Position numbers and translations under genes: made by a program | Notes under the pieces: model-generated | The model's input: the letters and a program-made list of their open reading frames with translations, nothing else | Told to the model about the DNA's origin: nothing | The model's database searches: none | Source of the DNA: Candidatus Soleaferrea massiliensis AP7 | Lineage (GTDB): Bacteria; Bacillota; Clostridia; Oscillospirales; Ruminococcaceae | Direction: 5' to 3' | DNA length: 64,000 bases | NCBI RefSeq assembly: GCF_000820765.1 | Contig: NZ_CCYH01000048.1 | Location: 1-64,000, forward strand | Shown: positions 1 through 9,157 of the stretch, in pieces | Layout: each line of letters begins with the position of its first letter | How positions within the stretch are numbered: the first letter of the stretch is position 1

Positions 1-340
1 TGGTTACTTCTTTGCCGGCCAAAGAAGTAACCAAGAAAGGCCGTTCAAGGGGCCAGCTGCGCTGGTGTACGCGCTACGCGACACTGAAATAAAAAAAGAG
101 CCTATGACGAACACACCACAACTATGCAGCAGAAAAAGCGGCGTAGCCGAGTGCCCCACTGCAGGTGGTGGCCCCCTTGAAAATCCCCTCTGATATTCCG
201 TTATCTGCTACGGCCGTCTGCGGGCGGCGTTTCGTTTTTGGCAAGGTGGTTGGGCGCAGCTAGCAGCGGACGTTTTTCCTGTTGCGGGCGGCTTTTCTTG
301 TACCCCGATACCTTGGCTGGTTCATAAGCTTATATGGAGC
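1..340. repeat. Dispersed intergenic repeat, type A, copy 1
   Basis: This stretch opens with the palindromic block around TTACTTCTTTGCCGGCC, then AAGAAAGGCCGTTCAAGG, and ends near ACCTTGGCTGGTTC. The same order of blocks recurs near 27.66-27.99 kb (reversed), 33.66-33.97 kb and 40.41-40.65 kb. This copy differs by an insertion of roughly 100 bp (about 57-165) inside the arm that in other copies forms a GGGGGCC/GGCCCCC hairpin. I see no gene in it, and the short ORFs are not conserved as proteins. Confidence 0.7.
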
Positions 341-624
341 ACTAATGAATACAAAGTAATCCTCCAAAAAGTATTTTATTGACAAGAACTACAGGAATTC
401 AAGTTGCTGTAGTCAGGTATTTCGGACAATCCCTTTGTTCATTTATAACCGCTGGTACCTTTCGAATAATGATATCATCTTCCAACCACAATCGGACAGG
501 CCCCCGACTTTCGTCGGGGGCCTGCCTGTTGATGCGAAAGAGGCAGACAGGCCTTCTGCAAAGCCGGTCTGCCCTTTCGCTGTCAAAAGATTTCAAGACG
601 CGGGGTCTTTATCGAGATCATTCC
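341..624. other. Intergenic region downstream of the GH3 gene
   Basis: No gene is visible. The only clear content is two hairpins near 497-524 and 536-583, both placed to end transcription of the GH3 gene that finishes at 625 on the minus strand. Confidence 0.5.
497..524 (-). terminator. Hairpin downstream of the GH3 gene
   Basis: A GC-rich stem (GGCCCCCGAC paired with GTCGGGGGCC around a TTTC loop) lies about 100 nt past the GH3 stop. A second, less perfect stem at 536-583 precedes it. There is no good T-run, so termination efficiency is uncertain. Confidence 0.45.
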
Positions 625-3600
625 TTATTGTTTCTTTTTCCTGCCGATGGTCAGCACTGCGAGCGCGCTGAGTCCGGCAAGGCTGAACGCCAGAGCGATC
701 GGGGTCGCGTCGCCCGTGTAGACGTTCTTCTTTTTGCCGTTCGATGCGCTGGCTGTGGAGGTCGTCTGATCCTTCGCACCCGCTACATCGGAGGCCGGTT
801 TCGAGTTGGAGGAGGTGTCCGTATCACTCTTGGAGCTGTCATCCTGTTTCGGATCCTCGGTCTTGCTGCTGTCGTCATCCTTTTTGGAATCGTCGGCCTT
901 CTCCACAAGTCCGTCCATGCCGTCCTGGATGCCGTCCGCCGCGCTGTCCACGATCGCCTGATCGTCCTCGCTCGGATCGGATGCCAGTACCGTCTCGGCA
1001 TTCTGGATGGCCGTCTTTAGCGCCATGACCGATGCGTCGGTGTACAGCGCGAAGTTGACAGCCTTGGCCTGTTTCAGCAGTGCGTCCAGATTGGAAGTGT
1101 TCGCTTTCAGCCGAAGCGCCAGGATCGCATCGACCAGGGCGTCGGCCGTGTCGTCGATGGTCTTCTGGTCGATGAATTTGTCCTCGTAGACCTTCTGTGC
1201 CTCGGCCAGCGCATCCTTGAATGCCTGCTTGCCGGCCTCGACATAGTTGTCAAGGTTGTAGGTGCCGGCCGCGGTGATCGCTTCGAGCAGCAAGGTCTTG
1301 TCGCCGTAGCGGATATCGAGTCCGTGGATCCATTTGACCAGCGTGGTCCAGGCCTTTTCAGTCTCTGGCTGGGTCGATCTCTTGTTGTCGCGGACCGCGA
1401 CCGCTTCTTCCAGAGCCGCTTCGAAGCCCGCTCTGACATCCGCATCTACAAATATATAATCATCCTTCGCCATCTGCTCTTCCGCATAAGCGATGACCTT
1501 ATTCAGGGTCGTCTTGTCGGTATCCGGGAGCAGCGCTTCGTCGATGACGTCGATGGTGGTACTCCAGGTCAGGTTGTCGGAGGAGGAACCGACCATGATT
1601 TCACGTTCTCCGTCCGCGATGACCCATTTGTCCTTGGTGCCGTCTTCACGTTCGATCAAATCAAGCTCGCTGTCCCAGTACTGCAGCATGCGCTCCTCGA
1701 TGTGCATGGTGACAACCTTGCTTTCGCCCGGTTTCAGGTCTTCCACGCGTCCGAATGCGCAGAGCTGTTTCTCAGCCTGCTGGACATACTGAGGCACGCT
1801 GGCCGCTTTGCCCAGATAGACCTGTACGATTTCGGAGCCGGTGACGTCGCCGGTGTTCGTGACCTTGACGGATACGTCGAAGCCGATGTCGCCGGTGCGC
1901 TTGACGGAATAGTCGGAATATGCAAAGGTGGTGTAGGAAAGGCCGAAGCCGAACGGATACTGCGGTTCGATGCCCTCATCGTCATACCAGCGGTAGCCGA
2001 AGTTGAGGCCCTCAGTGTACTTGGCTGTGAAGCCGTCCGCGGTCGGGTTCTTCTGGTCGCCGCCGCGCTCGATGCAGGTCTCCTCATCGATGGTCAGCAG
2101 CGTGTCTTCCGATTTCTTCGGGAAGGTCATGGTCAGCTTGCCGGATGGGTTGACCTTGCCGGTCAGGATATTGGCAAGCGCGGTGCCGCCCGCCTGTCCC
2201 GGATAGTACGGTACAATCAGCGCGTCGGTGTCGTCCAGCCAGTCGCCTTCGAAGGAGAAGCCGGTGCGGCCGAAGACCACGAGCACAAATTTGTTTCCAT
2301 GGTCCTTTGCGGCCTTCTGGACATCCTTGATCTGGCTGATCTCGTCCAGGGACAGGTCGTAATCGGTCACAGAGACCGGGCCGTGTCCGGTTGCGCCGGT
2401 GCGGGTGAACATGACGACGGTGTCGTTCTGGGCCGCTGCCGTCAATGCGTTCTGATAGTTGTCCGTCACGTCGGATGGGGTGATCCAGGTAAATTTGAGT
2501 CCCTGATCACGGTACGGGCTGGTCGCGTTCGCGGTGACAACCACCTTGTACAGCTGATCTTTCTTGAGTGTGACCTTGGTGGCGCCGTAGTTGAGTCCGT
2601 CGTTGGTGTAGAAATCCCAGGATACGCCGTCGGAGGCCGATGCGCTCTTGACCGCGCCGTCCACGGTGATCTTCGCGGTTCCCTTGCCTCCGTTGGACTG
2701 CATGACCAGGGTGTATTCGCCGTCTTGAGGCGCTTTCAGGTAGCCCTTCCAGGTGTAGGCGTCGCCGTCTTCAAACGCGGTGCCGTTCTCGTTGTTCTGG
2801 AAGCTGCGGTGCCCGGTTGTGAAATCGATGGTGCTGTCCACGGTGCAGAAGGAGCCGGTCTCAAAGCCTTCCATATCGACCGGTTTTTTCTCTGTGCTGC
2901 CGCCCTGACCGCCCGGTCCGCCCGGGAATCCGCCGCCGGAGGTGTTGTCCTCGGCCAAGATGCCGTAGGTTCTGACAAGTCCCTGTTTGGTTCCGGCTTC
3001 GTCCTGATAGAGGTAATCCGCAGGGATCACGGTTCCGTGCACATCCTGCATGACTTCCGCTGTGATGTTCGCATTCTCCCCCGCGATCTCTTTGATCGCT
3101 TCAAACGGGGTCTTCATATATTCCAGTACGCCGAAGGAACGTTCGCCGCCGGTGCCGCCGACCAGATTGGTCGCGCCGTAGCCGATGAGTGCGACGGAGT
3201 TGTCCCCGGTGTAGTCGTCTTTTGTGAGCGGAAGGGTCTCATTCTCATTCTTGAGCATGACGATGCCCTTCTCCGCAATTTCCTGTGCCACTTCGTTGGA
3301 TTCATCCAGCATGCCGTTTTTACGGTCTTCGGCATAGGTGCGCTCAAATTTGATGGGATCCTTGTCCGGCGTTCCCTTGGTCGGGTCTTCCTTGGCAAGT
3401 CCGGTCTCTTCGTCCAGCTCAACCAGATTCAGATAGCCGGAGTAGCCCAGCGCATACAGGGAATGCTCGACCGCGCGGTCGACTGTAACCATATCGACGG
3501 TTCCGGCCGACATGGATTTCAGGACATCGCTTCTGACGGAGGAGAAGTTGCTCTGGCTGATATCGGTGCCGAGTGCCATGGAGAACTCCTGGTTTGCGCC

Positions 3601-4572
3601 CCAGTCCGGAACCATGGCGCCTCTCCAATCCCACATGTTCCGCAGGATGTTAATCTGCAGTTCCTTGTTGGAGGAGACATAGAAGCCGTTCAGCCGGTTG
3701 TAGGTGCCCATGATCGAGTTGACGTTTGCTTCCTTGGCCGCCGATTCAAACGGGTACAGGTAGGCGGTGTGGAGCGTCTGTTCGTCGACCTCAACCCACA
3801 GCAGGGTGTCGCCGTCGGTGCTGTACGCGCCGATATGCTTCGCCATCGGGATGCCGCCGGTAGAATGGATGCCGTTTGTTTGGGCGACCGACAGCTTCGA
3901 GGTCAGCAGGTAGTCCTCTCCAAAGGAGTCCTTCGCGCGTGCCCAGAACGGGGTGCGGGCCATGTCGTACTGGACACCCAGCTGCCAGCCGGAACCGATC
4001 GATACCTGCTCGCGTCCCAGAAGCGCGCCATACTGCGCGACCATATCCTCGCTCCAGGAGTTGGACGCGAGCAGCTGCATCGGCGGGTTGGTGGTTTCAA
4101 CATACGCGTCTCCGCTGGTGCTGATGCCCGCGGGGCCGTCATGCAGCCTGCTTTCCGGAATGCCCAGACGTGGGATGCCGGTCATATAGCCGACGCCGTT
4201 GCGGTTCTCGGGGTCGCTGTTCATGGAAATCATGTAGATCTTTTCGTCGAAGGTCATCACCTTCATGAGTCCATCGATGATCGGTTTGAGCTCCTCATCG
4301 CTGCGCGCTTTGATCAGCTCTTTCGGGTAGCTGTCCGGATAGGTCGTGGAGCTTGTCGGCAGGGCGGTCTCTACGATCAGGGATTCGTCCGCCTCGTAGT
4401 CATTCAGGTATTCCCTTCCAAAGACGGTGCCTTTTCCGGTTCCACCCATCGCGATGACCTGGTCGGTGTAGTCGTCGGCCTGTCCTTCATTCAGCGCCAG
4501 CGTGGCCGCCGGCCCGACCGCCAGCGTCGCGGCCAGAACGATTGATAGGATTCGTTTGCTCTTACTGTTCAT
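625..4572 (-). CDS. Secreted GH3 beta-glucosidase-type glycoside hydrolase with PA14 insert and wall-anchor-like tail
   Basis: This is a 1315-residue family 3 glycoside hydrolase. Residues 1-30 form a signal peptide. The N-terminal GH3 domain spans about 95-390, with the likely nucleophile D323 in the motif MVPDWG. The C-terminal GH3 domain is split by a PA14-type insert at about 565-690, which in related enzymes covers the active site and selects oligosaccharides. A fibronectin-III-like domain (about 890-1000) and FIVAR-like helical repeats (about 1040-1210) follow. The tail is Ser/Asp/Lys-rich, then VYTGD, a hydrophobic segment and GRKKKQ. This resembles a sortase signal but lacks the usual Pro, so anchoring is inferred. 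The start has TAGGAGG 8-10 nt upstream. The gene is divergent from the LytTR pair at 4949. The exact substrate cannot be read from sequence; a beta-gluco or xylo-oligosaccharide is likely. Confidence 0.9.
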   Translation of the reverse strand: MNSKSKRILSIVLAATLAVGPAATLALNEGQADDYTDQVIAMGGTGKGTVFGREYLNDYEADESLIVETALPTSSTTYPDSYPKELIKARSDEELKPIIDGLMKVMTFDEKIYMISMNSDPENRNGVGYMTGIPRLGIPESRLHDGPAGISTSGDAYVETTNPPMQLLASNSWSEDMVAQYGALLGREQVSIGSGWQLGVQYDMARTPFWARAKDSFGEDYLLTSKLSVAQTNGIHSTGGIPMAKHIGAYSTDGDTLLWVEVDEQTLHTAYLYPFESAAKEANVNSIMGTYNRLNGFYVSSNKELQINILRNMWDWRGAMVPDWGANQEFSMALGTDISQSNFSSVRSDVLKSMSAGTVDMVTVDRAVEHSLYALGYSGYLNLVELDEETGLAKEDPTKGTPDKDPIKFERTYAEDRKNGMLDESNEVAQEIAEKGIVMLKNENETLPLTKDDYTGDNSVALIGYGATNLVGGTGGERSFGVLEYMKTPFEAIKEIAGENANITAEVMQDVHGTVIPADYLYQDEAGTKQGLVRTYGILAEDNTSGGGFPGGPGGQGGSTEKKPVDMEGFETGSFCTVDSTIDFTTGHRSFQNNENGTAFEDGDAYTWKGYLKAPQDGEYTLVMQSNGGKGTAKITVDGAVKSASASDGVSWDFYTNDGLNYGATKVTLKKDQLYKVVVTANATSPYRDQGLKFTWITPSDVTDNYQNALTAAAQNDTVVMFTRTGATGHGPVSVTDYDLSLDEISQIKDVQKAAKDHGNKFVLVVFGRTGFSFEGDWLDDTDALIVPYYPGQAGGTALANILTGKVNPSGKLTMTFPKKSEDTLLTIDEETCIERGGDQKNPTADGFTAKYTEGLNFGYRWYDDEGIEPQYPFGFGLSYTTFAYSDYSVKRTGDIGFDVSVKVTNTGDVTGSEIVQVYLGKAASVPQYVQQAEKQLCAFGRVEDLKPGESKVVTMHIEERMLQYWDSELDLIEREDGTKDKWVIADGEREIMVGSSSDNLTWSTTIDVIDEALLPDTDKTTLNKVIAYAEEQMAKDDYIFVDADVRAGFEAALEEAVAVRDNKRSTQPETEKAWTTLVKWIHGLDIRYGDKTLLLEAITAAGTYNLDNYVEAGKQAFKDALAEAQKVYEDKFIDQKTIDDTADALVDAILALRLKANTSNLDALLKQAKAVNFALYTDASVMALKTAIQNAETVLASDPSEDDQAIVDSAADGIQDGMDGLVEKADDSKKDDDSSKTEDPKQDDSSKSDTDTSSNSKPASDVAGAKDQTTSTASASNGKKKNVYTGDATPIALAFSLAGLSALAVLTIGRKKKQ

Positions 4573-4784
4573 TTCTTTACTTGCCTCCTAAGTCTTTTTT
4601 TCAAGCTTTTCCGCTGATACATCACAAATACCCGGTTCGGAAGCCGCCCTTACAGGCTTTTGCCGTCCCCGCGCCACGGGCGTCTTCACGGTCCGTTCTC
4701 TTTGTCATCACAAGTATATCAACCTTCCGTTACATTGTCCTAAAATATTCGCCAAATGCTTGAATTTGTCGCGAACTGTATGTC

Positions 4785-4813
4785 TTTGTTCACAACACTC
4801 CACAGTTTGTTCA
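4785..4813. promoter_or_regulatory. Direct repeat with 21-bp period, candidate LytTR box
   Basis: TTTGTTCA occurs at 4785-4792 and 4806-4813, exactly 21 bp apart. LytTR-domain regulators typically bind 9-bp direct repeats separated by 12 bp, which is the same period. The repeats end 31 bp upstream of the -35 box of the LytTR gene promoter, so autoregulation is the simplest reading. Control of the divergent GH3 gene is also possible. Confidence 0.5.
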
Positions 4814-4844
4814 TGATAATCCCCTGTGCCGGCCTGATCATTTG

Positions 4845-4873
4845 TTGCAAATGATAACAGCTTGCGTTATAAT
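4845..4873 (+). promoter_or_regulatory. Sigma-A promoter of the LytTR/GHKL operon
   Basis: TTGCAA (4845-4850), a 17-bp spacer and TATAAT (4868-4873) precede the response regulator start by about 75 nt. Confidence 0.7.
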
Positions 4874-4948
4874 AGAAACAATTCAGAAAACGAATCACCG
4901 TATGGATTATCCAGCCGGCCTTCCGGCTTTTCCAAAGGAGGAAACAGC

Positions 4949-5665
4949 ATGGTTTATCGACTGGCCGTCTGCGACGACCTGCCCGGAACCCTGTCCTTTC
5001 TGTCCTGCGCAATTGAAAAATCCTTTGCGCGCCATAAACAGCTGGCAATCATTGACACCTACCAGAGCTCCACGGAGCTTTGGCGCGCGGTGCTGCACGG
5101 CAAGCAGTACGACGCCTACTTCCTGGACATCGATATCCCGGAGCTTGGCGGCATCGAGCTGGGGGAAAAGCTGCAGAAGCACCACGACACGCCGCGTGCG
5201 CTGATCTACATCTCCAACCGAGAAGACCGTGTATTTGAAACCTTCCGGACAAGCCCGCTGCGCTTCGTGCGCAAGCGCAACTTCGCCGACGAGGTGGACG
5301 ACGCGGTGCGCGCCGTTCTGGACTTCCTCTCCCGGTCTGTCAGGGAGGGGGTCGTCAGCGTCGACACCGACGCGGGACTCATCTCCCTCAGGCTGCAGAA
5401 CATCCTGTATGTGGAGAGCTTCAACAAGGTCCAGCAGATCGTCACCACCGCAGGATCCCACCGGACCGCATCGACGATGGAGGCACTCGAGCAGCAGCTT
5501 TCCGAAAAGGGATTCATCCGCACCCACCGGGGCTATCTTGTCAACTGCCGGCACATCTACCGCATCGAGCAGGACTGCGTGCTGCTTGACCAGGGGGAAC
5601 AGGTCCCGATGAGCCGGCTGCGCCGTCAGGAGGTCAAATCCGCTTTTCAGAGGTGGATTCAATGA
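4949..5665 (+). CDS. LytTR-family response regulator
   Basis: This 238-residue two-component regulator has a receiver domain (1 to about 115) with acidic residues after VCDD, phosphoacceptor D60 in YFLDIDIP and the conserved Lys near RKRN. A LytTR DNA-binding domain follows (about 145-238), with the typical FIRTHRGYLVNC segment. The ATG at 4949 is chosen because AAAGGAGG sits 7-9 nt upstream. The longer reading from 4862 lacks a ribosome site and overlaps the promoter. The stop overlaps the start of the downstream kinase (ATGA), so the two form a coupled pair of the AgrA/AgrC type. Probable 21-bp-spaced LytTR boxes at 4785-4813 suggest autoregulation. Target genes are unknown; the divergent GH3 gene is a candidate. 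Confidence 0.92.
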   Translation: MVYRLAVCDDLPGTLSFLSCAIEKSFARHKQLAIIDTYQSSTELWRAVLHGKQYDAYFLDIDIPELGGIELGEKLQKHHDTPRALIYISNREDRVFETFRTSPLRFVRKRNFADEVDDAVRAVLDFLSRSVREGVVSVDTDAGLISLRLQNILYVESFNKVQQIVTTAGSHRTASTMEALEQQLSEKGFIRTHRGYLVNCRHIYRIEQDCVLLDQGEQVPMSRLRRQEVKSAFQRWIQ

Positions 5666-6960
5666 ACACGGTTTTACAGATCATCTCGATGAGCAGCGAC
5701 TACTTTGCAACGGTCTTTCTGCTCTTTGTGCTCTATATGCTCTATCCGGCCAAGCGCTTTATCAAGCATCCGTGGGCACTGTATGAGATTGTCAGCGCGC
5801 TGGCGGTGATGCTGCTGTTCGTGTCGAATGTGCTGGAGATCAACAGCTTTTACGCCAACACGCTGCTGTTCCCGGTCGTGGGGCTTGCGTATGTGCTGGC
5901 GTTTCTGGATGACAACCCGTTCTGTATGAGCGCGGTGGTGCTGCTGTTCTTCTCCGCCCAGCTGCAGCTGACCACCGTCTTCAGCAACCTGTGCAGCTTC
6001 TTCTTCCCGGATGTGTTTTGGCTGAGCATAATCAGCAGCCGGGTTCTGCCGCGGCTGTGCCTGATCCCGCTGTACTTCTTCGTCAAGCGGTTCCGCGTCC
6101 CGGGCAAGGAGCGCATCCCGCTCCCCTACTGGCTGGCCATCGCGGTCACGTCGCTCGCGAGCGCGCTCTGCCTGATGGTCTTTCTGCCGGGCCGCGTTGA
6201 AGGGGAAGGCATTGAAATCCTGCTGGCAACCTTCGCCGCCTGCTTCTTTATCACAAACATCCTGATCTACTTCCTGTTTTACCGTGTAACGCGTGATTAC
6301 CGCGAGCGCATGGAACGGCAGGCCATGGACCAGCGGCTGGCGCTGAACCGGCAGCATGCCGACGAGGTGCAGAGCCTATACCAGAACCTGCGTGAAATCC
6401 GCCACGACCTGCTCAACCACATCACGGTTATGGACGGGATGATCCGGCAGCAGCAATACGGCGAGCTGGATGCCTATTTCCAGACGCTGCGCAAAAACAA
6501 CCAGTCGATTGAACAGTTTATCGACTGCGGGCATGTCTCGGTCAACGCGCTGATCAATCCCAAGCTGTCCTATGCCAAAGGGCTTGGCATCCGGATTTCG
6601 GTCGAGGCCGCGCTGCCGCCTCGGGTCCAGATTGCGGAAACCGATCTGTGCACGGTGCTGGCCAATCTGCTGGACAACGCCATCGAGGCCTGCGGCGGAC
6701 TGCCGGAACCGGCGATTTCCCTGCGAATGCGTCCCGAACGCTCCTATCTGTCGATCATTGTGCGCAATACAGCCGCCGCGGATGCGCTGAGCGGCAATCC
6801 CTCTCTGCAGACCACCAAGCCGGATAAGCAGTATCACGGCATGGGCCTTAACATTGTGCGTTCGGTCGCCGGTAAATACGACGGCGCCGTCTCGTTTGAG
6901 GTCATCGACGGCTTCTTCACCGCCAAGGTTCTCCTGCTGGACCAGGCCCCATCCCGCTGA
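5662..6960 (+). CDS. GHKL-type sensor histidine kinase (AgrC-like)
   Basis: The product has 432 residues. The first 210 or so are hydrophobic, with about six membrane segments forming a sensor region. A coiled linker rich in charged residues leads to the phosphoacceptor H248 in the motif REIRHDLLNH. The GHKL ATPase domain has LLDNAIEA (about 335-342) and GMGLNIVRS near the end. This architecture is that of peptide-sensing AgrC/VirS kinases. No AgrD-like pheromone gene or AgrB-like processing gene is nearby, so the signal is unknown. The ATG at 5662 overlaps the regulator stop. An in-frame GTG at 5653 is the alternative. Confidence 0.9.
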   Translation: MNTVLQIISMSSDYFATVFLLFVLYMLYPAKRFIKHPWALYEIVSALAVMLLFVSNVLEINSFYANTLLFPVVGLAYVLAFLDDNPFCMSAVVLLFFSAQLQLTTVFSNLCSFFFPDVFWLSIISSRVLPRLCLIPLYFFVKRFRVPGKERIPLPYWLAIAVTSLASALCLMVFLPGRVEGEGIEILLATFAACFFITNILIYFLFYRVTRDYRERMERQAMDQRLALNRQHADEVQSLYQNLREIRHDLLNHITVMDGMIRQQQYGELDAYFQTLRKNNQSIEQFIDCGHVSVNALINPKLSYAKGLGIRISVEAALPPRVQIAETDLCTVLANLLDNAIEACGGLPEPAISLRMRPERSYLSIIVRNTAAADALSGNPSLQTTKPDKQYHGMGLNIVRSVAGKYDGAVSFEVIDGFFTAKVLLLDQAPSR

Positions 6961-7165
6961 CAGAAACCGGTTTTCGATACGGACGGGCATATGTTCTGCT
7001 GCAGGCGGTTCAGACACTATCCCGCTGACAGCCGGGGTTCCAGTATGAGCGGTCATATTTTTTCCGCAGGCTGGATCGGAACCGGCTCCGTTGACAAGGG
7101 CAGATTTCCAGTGTGGATGGACATATGCTCTGTTGCAGGCTTGATAAGACGTCATCCCGCTGGAC
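6951..7165. repeat. Three imperfect tandem repeats of about 69 bp starting at the kinase stop codon
   Basis: The block CCCGCTGACAG... with a GGGCATATG-like core followed by CTGCAGG recurs beginning at about 6951, 7021 and 7088. A final CCCGCTGGACAA is at 7156. The first unit contains the kinase stop codon, so the array looks like amplification of the 3' end of that gene. No coding potential is evident. Confidence 0.5.
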
Positions 7166-7928
7166 AAAGCAATCAAGGTGCTTTTATCATAAATAACAGG
7201 AAAAAAACCTGAATCACAGATTTACTGGTGTGTTCCCATAGAAGCACATCAAACACATTTTACAACGATCAAAGCCCCGGCGAATCGGTTCGCCGGGGCT
7301 TTTCTGTGCTTCCCGCATCACCTGGCGGATATGGAACGCAGGAAACCGGCGGGGAGCACTGTCCCTGCCGGTTTCCGTTTATGTGTTATGAAAAAGAAAG
7401 AAGGAAAACAAAACTTTCGTTGTACGCTTATGCCTGCTGGAATCACCGAAAACCGGATCGGTCTCTCATACAAACCCGATGTATGGCGGCCGCCTTACAA
7501 ATTCGTGCATAAAAGAACGGCCGGGTTTTCTAAAACCTTTCAACTTGACTTCTTTACGCTTTTACGATCCTGGATGCATGGGTTGAGCACTGGATTGCTT
7601 CAAATAGCGTTAAAATCGTTTTTTGCGCAGTTCTCATTATAGCAGTTCTTTTTTACGTGTCAATGCCCAAAGCGCAAGTGGCAGGCAACTCGGCGTGAAT
7701 GGTAACAAACAGGGCTTCTCCGGGGCAATTCCGCTTCCTTTACCCCGCTCCCCTGATCATCCGCAGGCTGATGCGGTGTACCCTAAAATCACATCCCCCT
7801 ACCATTATAAAAAGCATATCCACATATATCGCTGGAAATGCGGACAGGAAACAGGCACAGATTGGTTTTTTTCTGCTATACTGATCCTATAAGCAGATGA
7901 TTTGAACATTGAAATACAGGAGAACATC
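7166..7928. other. Intergenic region with one terminator
   Basis: Apart from the terminator at 7271-7303 I see no supported gene. The reading frames are short and lack ribosome sites. Confidence 0.4.
7271..7303 (+). terminator. Rho-independent terminator
   Basis: AAAGCCCCGGCGAA pairs with TTCGCCGGGGCTTTT. It is well placed to end the LytTR/GHKL transcript. Confidence 0.8.
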
Positions 7929-8377
7929 ATGAAAAATCTCATCCTCAATTCCCAATGGCCCCGGGGCCATCCGGAAGCCCCCGGCTTTTTTCCAGTACCG
8001 GTCCCATCACGTTTGATAACTTTTCTTTGGAAGGCAGCTGAACCTGCAGCATCACCATGCCGGCCGGCACAGCCAGGGCCAGGCTGACCTATGATCCCCT
8101 GATACCCGTTTTAAACCGAAGAGCGTTGAACTTCAGCTATAAAATCCGGACCATCGACGCACACAGCATTGTTATGGTTGCAGATTTCTTTGATACGGCG
8201 GAAAAACCAATCGAAGCGTCCCGTATATCCATTACAAAACGCGTAACATCTGAATTTACCCGTCAGAGCGTCCGGTTCCAGATACCGCGCCGCGCCAAAA
8301 CCGTCCGGCTCTCCATAGAGTTCGGCGGTAAAATCACAGCCTGTACCTTCTGTGCACCCGAAGCATCCCTTGTATAG
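7929..8377 (+). pseudogene. Frameshifted small protein gene, no family recognised
   Basis: A start with CAGGAG upstream reads MKNLILNSQWP... from 7929, then loses sense. The frame that continues downstream (8003 on) reads PITFDNFSLEG, meets an in-frame TGA at 8039-8041, and then runs on without interruption to 8377 with a beta-rich composition (for example FSYKIRTIDAHSIVMVADFFD). Both pieces together would give about 150 residues of plausible beta-sandwich protein. I infer one frameshift plus one nonsense change. Function is unknown. It could also be two unrelated frames, so confidence is modest. Confidence 0.4.
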
Positions 8378-8659
8378 AACCGCAGTGCTTTTTTGCTATG
8401 GGCCTTCTTTGAAAACAGATGACCGAATGGTATCCGGCCTGCTGCCGGTTTCTCGAACCCGATGAAATGTACCGTCAGGTTTATAACGCTGAATCCATAT
8501 GTCGTTGAAAACAGGTCCCTCCCACGGCTGACCCGTCGGAGGGACTTTCTTTATTTTTCAGATAGGGTGTATTTTTTGAAAAATTTGTTGTAAAAGCAAC
8601 GGACATTCCACAATGATTCTGTTAAAATGAAGGCATCCCAGAAAGGAGGCTGCCAGTCA
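8378..8659. other. Intergenic region upstream of the flavin-type oxidoreductase
   Basis: No gene is seen. TAAAAT at 8621-8626 may be the -10 box of the downstream pair, but a convincing -35 is lacking. Confidence 0.3.
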
Positions 8660-9157
8660 ATGAGAAGGATCGACCGGGAAATGGACGCGGCATTCGCATA
8701 CTCCGTCGCCGACAAGTGCGAATATGCCGTGCTCGGCATGACATTGCCGGATATGACGCCTTACTGCATCCCGCTGACCATCGTTCGCGAAGGCGGGCTG
8801 ATCTACTTTCACAGCGCGATGCAGGGACAAAAAACAGATGCGCTCAAAAAGCGCCCGCAGGTTTGTCTGACCTGTGTCGGAAGCACACGGATAGTACAGG
8901 AGAAATTCACGACGGAATACGAATCGGCTCTGCTTTTCGGCCGGGCCGAAGAGGTATTGGACAGGGATGAAAAAATCCACGCCCTGCGTCTGCTGTGCAA
9001 ACGGCATACGCCGGACAGCCTGGATACCTTCGACGAGGCCATCCGGCGCAGCCTGCACCGGACAGCCGTCTGGAAAATTCATATCGAGCAGGTCACCGGA
9101 AAACGAAAACAATATGATCAAAATGGCATGGAAATGAAATGCAGGAGGATGAAATAA
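8660..9157 (+). CDS. Pyridoxamine-5'-phosphate-oxidase-like flavin protein (NimA/Pyridox_ox_2 type)
   Basis: This 165-residue protein belongs to the split-barrel FMN-binding superfamily. It shows the pattern expected of the NimA-like group: an N-terminal REMD helix, CEYAVLGM, IPLTIVREGGLIYFHSA, then KTDALKKRPQVCLTCVG. Such proteins bind flavin or heme and reduce small molecules; the substrate here cannot be stated. The ATG at 8660 has AAAGGAGG 10 nt upstream, while the longer reading from 8627 has none. The next gene starts right after the stop, so it is probably co-transcribed with the ferredoxin-type protein that may supply electrons. Confidence 0.85.
   Translation: MRRIDREMDAAFAYSVADKCEYAVLGMTLPDMTPYCIPLTIVREGGLIYFHSAMQGQKTDALKKRPQVCLTCVGSTRIVQEKFTTEYESALLFGRAEEVLDRDEKIHALRLLCKRHTPDSLDTFDEAIRRSLHRTAVWKIHIEQVTGKRKQYDQNGMEMKCRRMK

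Noticed and set aside
1324..4545. 1073-residue open frame opposite the GH3 gene
   Set aside because: It is the antisense shadow of a GC-rich gene. It has no ribosome site and no recognisable domain, whereas the minus-strand protein is a clear GH3 enzyme.
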